Source: CAYWXK01 sp964462515
GTDB taxonomy: Bacteria; Planctomycetota; Phycisphaerae; Sedimentisphaerales; Anaerobacaceae
Direction: 5' to 3'
DNA: 12,593 bases
Assembly: GCA_964462515.1 (NCBI GenBank)
Contig: CAYWXK010000075.1
Span: 1-12,593, forward strand
The notes below the pieces were generated by a model. That model saw only the letters and a program-made list of their open reading frames with translations, did not search any database and had not been told where the DNA came from. Shown piece after piece: positions 7,074 to 12,593 of the stretch. The first letter of the stretch is position 1. Each line of letters starts with the position of its first letter. Both the position numbers and the translations under genes were made by a program.

Positions 7074-8471
7074 TTAGCGGGCAATTTTGAATCCTGCCTG
7101 TATCCGCCAGCCGGGGTTTTTCATGTTATCTCCAGATTCGTAAGCACCGACATCAAACGGCGACCTTCTTTCTGTATGATTGAAGTCAAGCTTTGGAGTA
7201 AAATCCGGAATCCCCTTGTTTAGCAGAGGAGAGCCGGGCTTTGGCCAATAGTCGTTTGTGTCCGGCGAGACAAAGGCCGATGAAATGCTCCCGCCATTGT
7301 AAAAACGGGTGCCGTCAATCACCGCCCCTTTCAAATCGCCTGCAATGTAGTTTGAGCTAAAAGAAGCACTGTCTATTCCAGATGCGTCAATTGCCGTAGT
7401 ATCCGGACAATAAACAGCATTATTGCAGAAGACCATATTGGATGCTTTGGACCATCGGATAAGAGCACCTCTTGGATGATTAACGATGGTGTTATTTACT
7501 ATCTCGACATTACGCATCACAGAAACGGCAGAATGTGGGGCCGCTGTGATTCCAGTTACGGAACAATTAAAGATGATGTTATTTCGGACAATCGCATCAG
7601 AAACTACCTGGATACCTTCTCCGGCATTCCATATTACGTTTCCTTCCACGATGTTGGATTTAGGGCCGCCGCCATATACAAAGATGCCGGGATATTGCCT
7701 GCCAATGTTGGTATCGTGGATAACATTATCGCGGATGATATTGTCATAGGAGCCAAACTTGATTTCGATGCCATCGTTTCCGCCATCGCTTGTGCTGCGT
7801 AAGTGATGAATGTAATTGCCTTCGACAAGTGTGTTAGTCGTAACATACGAGCCGTTATGAGCACCGATATACATACCTTCTCCCTCAGTGGCGCCGGAGG
7901 CGCTCAAGCCGGTATGATGAATGTGATTTTTGCGAATGACAAAGGAATTGCAGTCTCCACTATTCATCGTCAGTGCATTATTGCCTGTTTCAAAAATCTC
8001 ACAGTCTTCAAATGTTATATGGTGGCCACGGATAAACCTCACCCCCGAACTGCCGCCTTTGAATCTAATTCCTCTAATGGTCAAATAACAACAGTCAACA
8101 AACTCAATATTATTGTGCTTGTCTATGTTATCGGCAGGACGCGTAAGAAGCGGCTTTTCACTATCGGCAGCTCGAATAATAATAATGGGATTATCTGCAA
8201 CACCTTTTGCAGTAACTGCACGCCGGCCGTTTTGTGAATAGATTCCCCCATTCAATATCAGCTCGTCGCCGGGTTTTAGTAAATTTGCGATGGTCTCAAA
8301 TTCTTCCTCGGAATCCACAGTTGCCGGGTGAATCTGGTAAGTGGCACCGTAACAATTGCACCCAGCCAAAAGATACAAAAGGATAAGAATTCGAACGCCT
8401 CTCAATCGGATAGTCTTGAGTTTCGTTACACTCGCCAGAGCAGGTCCTGAAATGCTATTTAACTTTATCAT
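7074..8471 (-). CDS. Secreted right-handed parallel beta-helix protein, polysaccharide lyase-like
   Basis: The 465-residue protein has a basic N-terminus and a hydrophobic stretch (about 26-39) ending LAGC. That is a lipobox with C38 as the candidate lipidated residue, although ordinary cleavage at CYG-A near 42 is also possible. From about 44 the protein shows the beta-helix plan: LKPGDELILNGGIYS, VADNPIIII, then repeated turns rich in N, G, I and V (ITFEDCEIF, FVIRKNHIHH, LVEGNYIHHL, IEIKFGSYDNIIRDNVIHD, NIVEGNVIW, IVRNNIIFN). It ends with RSPFDVGAYESG, a common close of this fold. Relatives include chondroitinase-B/alginate-lyase-like enzymes (PL6 type) and other carbohydrate-binding helices, and the exact activity cannot be assigned. 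The start at 8471 is supported by AAGGA 8 nt upstream. It overlaps the GH16 gene by 17 nt, implying coupled translation and action on the same polymer. Confidence 0.8.
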   Translation of the reverse strand: MIKLNSISGPALASVTKLKTIRLRGVRILILLYLLAGCNCYGATYQIHPATVDSEEEFETIANLLKPGDELILNGGIYSQNGRRAVTAKGVADNPIIIIRAADSEKPLLTRPADNIDKHNNIEFVDCCYLTIRGIRFKGGSSGVRFIRGHHITFEDCEIFETGNNALTMNSGDCNSFVIRKNHIHHTGLSASGATEGEGMYIGAHNGSYVTTNTLVEGNYIHHLRSTSDGGNDGIEIKFGSYDNIIRDNVIHDTNIGRQYPGIFVYGGGPKSNIVEGNVIWNAGEGIQVVSDAIVRNNIIFNCSVTGITAAPHSAVSVMRNVEIVNNTIVNHPRGALIRWSKASNMVFCNNAVYCPDTTAIDASGIDSASFSSNYIAGDLKGAVIDGTRFYNGGSISSAFVSPDTNDYWPKPGSPLLNKGIPDFTPKLDFNHTERRSPFDVGAYESGDNMKNPGWRIQAGFKIAR

Positions 8472-10227
8472 AATGGTTGTCCTTCAAAATAGCGGTAATA
8501 TCCAAATCCTTGATTTGTATGGCTGCATCGAAAGTTCCGGGGATTTCCCAGCCCATATTCATATTCACAACGGCGTAATCAGAAAGATTATCGCTGCTTA
8601 AATGGCCTTCACGCATAGCCTCTTTCAATCCCTCTTTGATATAGGGCAACAAATCCTTTTCTATAGTGACCCACCGACCTTCTTTCAACGGCGTATTATT
8701 GACCTCTTTGCCATCGATAGTGTAAATCAACTTTCCGGTAGCATCCTCTTTGCCTGCATCTTTTGCAACATACTTAGGCGGGATGTCATACCTGTCATCA
8801 AAGAAGGGGACACCAAACCAGAAATAATTGCCGTAATCTTTGGACCGGCTATTTACATTTTTTATAACCAGGAACACTTGAAATTGTGCAGTATGAAGCT
8901 GCGGATTGTAATCTTCTTTACCAATATGATTCTTCCAATATAGCAGTCTAAGGGCTAACTCGAACGTGAGCTTTTCCAGCTTATCTATGGTATAAATGGC
9001 AGCCGCATCCTGCTCGACAAGAAGATGTGGCCAGCTTTCTCCGTATTTTCTAACGCTCCGGCCATATTCAGCACTTCCTTTGACCTCTAAGATAATGTCC
9101 CTGCTTTCAGAATTTTCTATCCCTATTAAAACCTTTTTACCCTCATTTTCATAAGATATATCTCCATTTGGATTGCGAATACATTGGGAGGAGGCCAAAC
9201 TATATCTTGTCCCCCATTGACACAACCTCCAAACGGGACTGTTGTTTCTATCGCCGTAGTCGAGAACAGCCTCAACTTCTCTGCCCTTTTTTGTAGTTGG
9301 GTACATAAGAGAAAAACCCTGCCTGAAATTCATATCCAGGAATAATGGCTTGCTATGGGCCTGCTGTTTTTGCCAGGCCCTGACATATTCAATGCTGTAA
9401 GTGGACGGCAAATCAGAATCTCTCGGAAGTCCGAACCATTCGGGCATAGTCTCGCTGTCAAAATTGAGCGTCAGAGGCTGATGCCAATGTGTATTTTCCA
9501 CCCATCTGATAAGAACACCGTCAAAATACCATTTTATCTTGTCACTGTCCCACTCAAGCCCATAGATATGATAGCCATCTGCGAGGTCGGACGGCGCAAT
9601 CCATTCTGCACCAATCGACCAGTGCTTTTTCTCGGTAGGGGTACAGAATACGTGCAAAGTCATATTGTATTTTCGCTCAAATCCCGGAGCACCGCCGCCA
9701 ATCTCAAATACATCAATCTCAGTCCACTGCTCCGGCGTGCTGTCATAAAACCAAAATGAGCTGGAGCCATTAGATTTCATTGGTTTGGCTTTGACCTCAA
9801 AGTAGCCGTATCTGACCCTGGTTTTGCTTTTAACTGCGGCAGAGGTGTATGTATGATAGCCTTTGTCCTTCGGCATCTCAGGCACTTCCTGTTTTTTCAT
9901 TGTCAGGTTCAGTTTTCCACCGCTTACCTGAACGTTGCCGGGATAGAAGTAAGCCGGCTGCCTGCCAAGCCATTCGGGATTATTTGGCCACCACTTGTTA
10001 GGGTCAAGCTGTGCGACTTCAAATTCATCGCTCAACAACTCGTACTTTTGCCAGTTTCCTTTGTTGCTCTGGTCGGATAATGGGAAAATGTCGGTAATAT
10101 GTTTTGGTTTTGGGCCAAGCTCTCCAGCCCTCACCCAGCTCTCGGGGCGTTCTTTTTCACCGGCAAAGACACAGACACCAAAAGATATAGCGAATAGGAT
10201 AGTTACGTTTTGGACGCTTTTAGCCAT
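8455..10227 (-). CDS. Secreted glycoside hydrolase family 16 enzyme (agarase/carrageenase-like) with unassigned C-terminal domain
   Basis: The protein has 590 residues. It starts at the ATG at 10227 with AGGAAA about 8 nt upstream. The open frame continues 55 codons further up, but that part is antisense-free overlap inside the UroD gene and has no signal sequence. Residues 1-22 form a Sec signal peptide (VTILFAISFGVCVFA). The GH16 jelly-roll spans about 63-288 with the catalytic motif EIDVFE (nucleophile E170, D172, acid/base E175). It also has GYFEVKAKPM, SSFWFYDS, YGLEWD and the closing LPSTYSIEYVRAWQK. The ExDxxE form and the FDSETMPEWFGLP stretch resemble agarases, porphyranases and kappa-carrageenases more than lichenases. 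Residues 290-590 form an unrecognised region rich in beta strands (FLDMNFRQGFSLMYP, YFWFGVPFFDDRYD), perhaps a binding domain. It overlaps the UroD gene by 8 nt and the beta-helix gene by 17 nt. Confidence 0.85.
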   Translation of the reverse strand: MAKSVQNVTILFAISFGVCVFAGEKERPESWVRAGELGPKPKHITDIFPLSDQSNKGNWQKYELLSDEFEVAQLDPNKWWPNNPEWLGRQPAYFYPGNVQVSGGKLNLTMKKQEVPEMPKDKGYHTYTSAAVKSKTRVRYGYFEVKAKPMKSNGSSSFWFYDSTPEQWTEIDVFEIGGGAPGFERKYNMTLHVFCTPTEKKHWSIGAEWIAPSDLADGYHIYGLEWDSDKIKWYFDGVLIRWVENTHWHQPLTLNFDSETMPEWFGLPRDSDLPSTYSIEYVRAWQKQQAHSKPLFLDMNFRQGFSLMYPTTKKGREVEAVLDYGDRNNSPVWRLCQWGTRYSLASSQCIRNPNGDISYENEGKKVLIGIENSESRDIILEVKGSAEYGRSVRKYGESWPHLLVEQDAAAIYTIDKLEKLTFELALRLLYWKNHIGKEDYNPQLHTAQFQVFLVIKNVNSRSKDYGNYFWFGVPFFDDRYDIPPKYVAKDAGKEDATGKLIYTIDGKEVNNTPLKEGRWVTIEKDLLPYIKEGLKEAMREGHLSSDNLSDYAVVNMNMGWEIPGTFDAAIQIKDLDITAILKDNHYDKVK

Positions 10228-11332
10228 TGGAAATTTCCTGGTGGAACGGCCGCAAAGATTTGCGGATTGACGCGGCCTTGTCGAAAATCTCTTCTCTGGT
10301 AATGCCCGCCTCATCATACATAACAAAGATGTTGTCGTCCGGGGTTTCCGGCGGCACCGTGTGGGAAGCGGCAAAAATGTAGCCTCCACCATCGCGGGTC
10401 ATTCCTTCGAGCAATTCGGCTGTCGCCTTACGCACCTGGTCGGCTGTGCCATTAGGTAAAACCCCCTGCGTGTCAACACCGCCCATAAAGGCAAGGTCTT
10501 TGCCGAATTCTTTTTTCAACTCCAGAGGGTCCATACCGGGACAATTGCACTGAATCGGATTCAATACGTCCACTCCAATTTCAATCAAGTCACCAATTAT
10601 GGGCCGGACAGCGCCGCAGGAATGGAACGCCACGTAAAGACCGTGTCTCTTGCCCACCTCGGCGTTCTGCTTCAAGAAGGGCTTTACCATTCGTCTCCAG
10701 GTATCCGGGCTCATAAGAGTTGACCGCTGACCGGCAGCATCGTCACCCAGCCAGAGCCAGTCCAGCTTGAATCGCTGACAGGCTGCTTCGGATAGCTCTA
10801 TAGAAAATTCTGTGCAACGCTTCAACATTTTTTGTGTTAGATGGGGATTGAGGAGCATTTCCATCAATGTCTTTTCCATACCGCGTAAACGCCAGAACAT
10901 TTCAAAAACGCAGGGCGAGACGTCACAGCCTATGAAATAGTCGTCTTTAAATTCCATTACCGGCTTCATCAGGTCAACAAGGCGGTCGATGCGGCTGAAT
11001 GGAAACTTGTATTGTTCAAGCTGGTCCTCGCCGGCATCGGCCAGAGGGTATTTGGAGATTTGGTTGAAGCCGTTGGTGCGAGTCCATTCTATTCCCCATT
11101 CATCCACGTGCGACTGGCCATCGTGCTCGTGCACAATCCCCTCCATTGCATAATTATTACTCACCCACGTCTGGCGGATATCGTCTCCCATAGCAAGAGG
11201 CACATATTCAGGGGGTATTTGCAGCAGTTTTCCCAGCCTTTTGGTGGTCTGGGGATGATACCACATAAAAATCGGAACGCGGTCCACAGGTTTTCGCTGC
11301 AGTGATAAATGAACACGCTCTTTTGACGTCAT
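10220..11332 (-). CDS. UroD-superfamily protein, cobalamin/methyltransferase-like (not heme UroD)
   Basis: The protein has 370 residues from the ATG at 11332, with GGAGG 9 nt upstream. A TTG one codon earlier is a less likely start. The opening TSKERVHLSLQRKPVDRVP is typical of the uroporphyrinogen decarboxylase superfamily. Later blocks are DWLWLGDD near 191, FHSCGAVRPIIGDL near 236, GVDVLNPIQCNCPGMDP near 253, FMGGVDTQGVLPNGT near 282 and ASHTVPPETP near 322. H237-x-C239 with C262 or C264 fits the His-x-Cys...Cys zinc site of MtaA/MtbA-type corrinoid methyltransferases, so a methyl transfer role is more likely than heme synthesis. Such proteins are abundant in planctomycetes, often beside carbohydrate enzymes, with no settled function. 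It is cytoplasmic (no signal). The gene begins 20 nt after the M50 stop, and its TAA overlaps the GH16 ATG (ATGGCTAA), a sign of coupled translation. Confidence 0.8.
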   Translation of the reverse strand: MTSKERVHLSLQRKPVDRVPIFMWYHPQTTKRLGKLLQIPPEYVPLAMGDDIRQTWVSNNYAMEGIVHEHDGQSHVDEWGIEWTRTNGFNQISKYPLADAGEDQLEQYKFPFSRIDRLVDLMKPVMEFKDDYFIGCDVSPCVFEMFWRLRGMEKTLMEMLLNPHLTQKMLKRCTEFSIELSEAACQRFKLDWLWLGDDAAGQRSTLMSPDTWRRMVKPFLKQNAEVGKRHGLYVAFHSCGAVRPIIGDLIEIGVDVLNPIQCNCPGMDPLELKKEFGKDLAFMGGVDTQGVLPNGTADQVRKATAELLEGMTRDGGGYIFAASHTVPPETPDDNIFVMYDEAGITREEIFDKAASIRKSLRPFHQEISNG

Positions 11333-11352
11333 CAACGGTTTCCTCCAAAAGC

Positions 11353-12573
11353 TTATCTAAGCCTGGCAAGTGTCTCATCAACAGACTTTTTAAGCTCTTC
11401 AGGGGTAAGTAATTCAATCTGCCCGCCAAGTCGCAGGACGCTACATTTCCCATTGTGAGCAGGTTTGGGCTCAAACACCAGAATATTTTCAGCAGACATA
11501 TCCTGACTTTGACCAGGGATGAACACATACTTTTGCCCATCTGGGGCCGGACACTGAAATAACTGAGAGCTTCCGCTCCATTCTTCCAGTGCTGCTTGTG
11601 ACGGTGGAAATCTCTCGTTGCTTACGACATACATCTGCAGGTTCTGCCAAATGGCTCGCAGGTTAGTTTGACACTTTATTGTTATGGCTGAATATTTTGC
11701 ATCTACCAGGGCCTTGTTATACTGCTGTTCTGCTTGCCCTAAACTCTTGATGACCCACCAAATTCCAAGACCAACAAGTCCAAGAACAATTAGGGCAGTG
11801 ACAATGTTGACAATCGTCCCGCCACGTGAGCTCCTACACCAGCTCGTCTCGGCCTTCTCGACTCTGCGAGGTGCTCCGCCGAAGCAGGCCCTTCTTAATG
11901 AAAATGACGAAGGGCAGGCCGCCGAGACGAGTTTATTATCTGCTTTTTGGTCTTTAATAGTCAATGAGGGCAAGGGCAATCCAAGCAAGGTATAAAACAG
12001 TGCGGCTACGGGCAATACAATTATCTGGAATCCTCCGAACAGCAGGAATCCTATGATGACCAACATTCCGAACCGTGCAAAGTTATTGTATGTGCTGATA
12101 GCTTCCGGAGATTTGAGCCTGGAATAAACCATTTTTGAGCCATCCAGGGGCGGTATCGGAATAAGATTAAACACAGCCAGGATAATATTAAACAGTATAG
12201 CCAGTAATACAAAATTGCCCAGGAAGGCCAGGTCTCGCAGGCGAAACAGGTGGAAAGCGATGGTCAGAATAACCGCCAACAGCATATTAGCAGCCGGACC
12301 TGCTGCTGCCACCTTAAAGATTTGCCTTTTGGTGAGGATTGAAAAGTCAACAGGTATAGGTTTTGCCCAGCCAAAATGCGCCAGAAGCGGCAGAATAATT
12401 GTCCCGAACAGACTGATATGAGCCAGAGGATTAAGAGTCAGACGCCCCATCCTCTTGGCTGTGTCATCCCCGAATCTATAAGCCACCCAGGCATGCGCAT
12501 ATTCGTGGATAGTCAAAGAGACAAGAAAAACAGGAAGGGTAACTAAATATGTCAAAGCTCGATACGGTAACAT
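11353..12573 (-). CDS. M50 site-2 metalloprotease fused to a pilin-like H-X9-DG module
   Basis: The frame has 406 residues. Residues 1-205 are an M50B (YwhC-like) membrane zinc protease: HEYAH at 23-27 (metal-binding H23 and H27, catalytic E24), TLNPLAHISLFGT near 46-58, AAGPAANMLLAV near 90-101, NLIPIPPLDGSK at 136-147 with D144, and several membrane helices. Residues 215-251 are an odd arginine/serine/cysteine-rich linker translated from a palindromic element. Residues 253-275 form a further membrane helix. The C-terminal part (276-406) resembles planctomycete type II secretion pseudopilins: KCQTNLRAIWQNLQMYV, FPPS, and an end in which H373 is followed after nine residues by GG (instead of DG) and then QIELLTPEEL. 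The usual FTLIE pilin start is missing. Such proteases cut membrane-bound regulators. The ATG at 12573 is the first visible start with only a weak GGTG before it. No in-frame stop lies upstream in the window, so a slightly longer protein is possible. Confidence 0.8.
   Translation of the reverse strand: MLPYRALTYLVTLPVFLVSLTIHEYAHAWVAYRFGDDTAKRMGRLTLNPLAHISLFGTIILPLLAHFGWAKPIPVDFSILTKRQIFKVAAAGPAANMLLAVILTIAFHLFRLRDLAFLGNFVLLAILFNIILAVFNLIPIPPLDGSKMVYSRLKSPEAISTYNNFARFGMLVIIGFLLFGGFQIIVLPVAALFYTLLGLPLPSLTIKDQKADNKLVSAACPSSFSLRRACFGGAPRRVEKAETSWCRSSRGGTIVNIVTALIVLGLVGLGIWWVIKSLGQAEQQYNKALVDAKYSAITIKCQTNLRAIWQNLQMYVVSNERFPPSQAALEEWSGSSQLFQCPAPDGQKYVFIPGQSQDMSAENILVFEPKPAHNGKCSVLRLGGQIELLTPEELKKSVDETLARLR
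11843..11931. repeat. GC-rich palindromic element inside the M50 reading frame
   Basis: The 89-bp stretch is bounded by perfect 11-bp inverted ends, CTCGTCTCGGC (11843-11853) and GCCGAGACGAG (11921-11931). It contains a second inverted pair, GCCCTTC (11888-11894) with GAAGGGC (11909-11915). It can fold into a two-stem structure. Base use is clearly more GC-rich than in the flanking gene. It lies wholly inside the M50 open frame and is read through without a stop, adding about 30 low-complexity residues between the protease and pilin-like parts. No target-site duplication or transposase is visible. It resembles in principle the coding-invading palindromic elements of Rickettsia, but no sequence relation to them is claimed. 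Confidence 0.6.
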
Positions 12574-12593
12574 TTCACCAACTATACAAAAAA

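Noticed and set aside
10228..10392. N-terminal extension of the GH16 frame inside the UroD gene
   Set aside because: The extra 55 residues are arginine-rich, lack a signal sequence and would bury the clear Sec signal. A good ribosome binding site precedes the ATG at 10227.
10220..11332. Heme-pathway uroporphyrinogen decarboxylase (hemE)
   Set aside because: The His-x-Cys...Cys zinc-type residues and the glycan gene setting fit the methyltransferase-like branch better, and no other heme gene is nearby.

Overview
The window looks like a piece of a planctomycete chromosome, most likely of the class Phycisphaerae. The signs are an ECF sigma factor with the planctomycete-type FATTHWSVVLAA opening, next to a membrane serine/threonine kinase carrying WD40 repeats. 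Secreted polysaccharide-acting enzymes, a UroD-superfamily protein and CACAGAG-type dispersed repeats in the spacer point the same way. The assignment rests on family knowledge and was not tested by any search.

Layout: the first 89 bases are the 3' tail of a plus-strand XRE-type helix-turn-helix regulator. Positions 90-826 are non-coding: an AT-rich block with A/T tracts phased at about one helical turn, then three decayed copies of dispersed repeats. All seven other genes lie on the minus strand, so transcription runs from the right end to the left. In that order they are an M50 site-2 protease fused to a pilin-like module, a UroD/methyltransferase-like protein, a GH16 agarase/carrageenase-like hydrolase, a secreted right-handed beta-helix protein, a Tat-exported GH5 hydrolase, an ECF sigma factor, and a kinase with a 14-blade WD40 region.

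The genes form two transcription blocks. M50, UroD, GH16 and beta-helix are packed with a 20-nt gap, an 8-nt overlap and a 17-nt overlap, which suggests one polycistronic and translationally coupled unit. A 426-bp spacer follows. It holds a hairpin, two copies of a small palindrome, what looks like the severed C-terminal end of a ClpB gene, and a strong sigma70-like promoter (TTAACA, 17 bp, TATAAT). That promoter would drive GH5, the sigma factor 11 nt behind it, and probably the kinase 149 nt further on. The working picture is an outer enzyme set for a (possibly sulfated, marine-type) galactan or glucan beside a sigma/kinase signalling pair. The substrate and the regulatory link are inferences.

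The most unusual item is an 89-bp GC-rich palindromic element lying inside the M50 reading frame. It is translated as an arginine-, serine- and cysteine-rich linker exactly between the protease and the pilin-like module.
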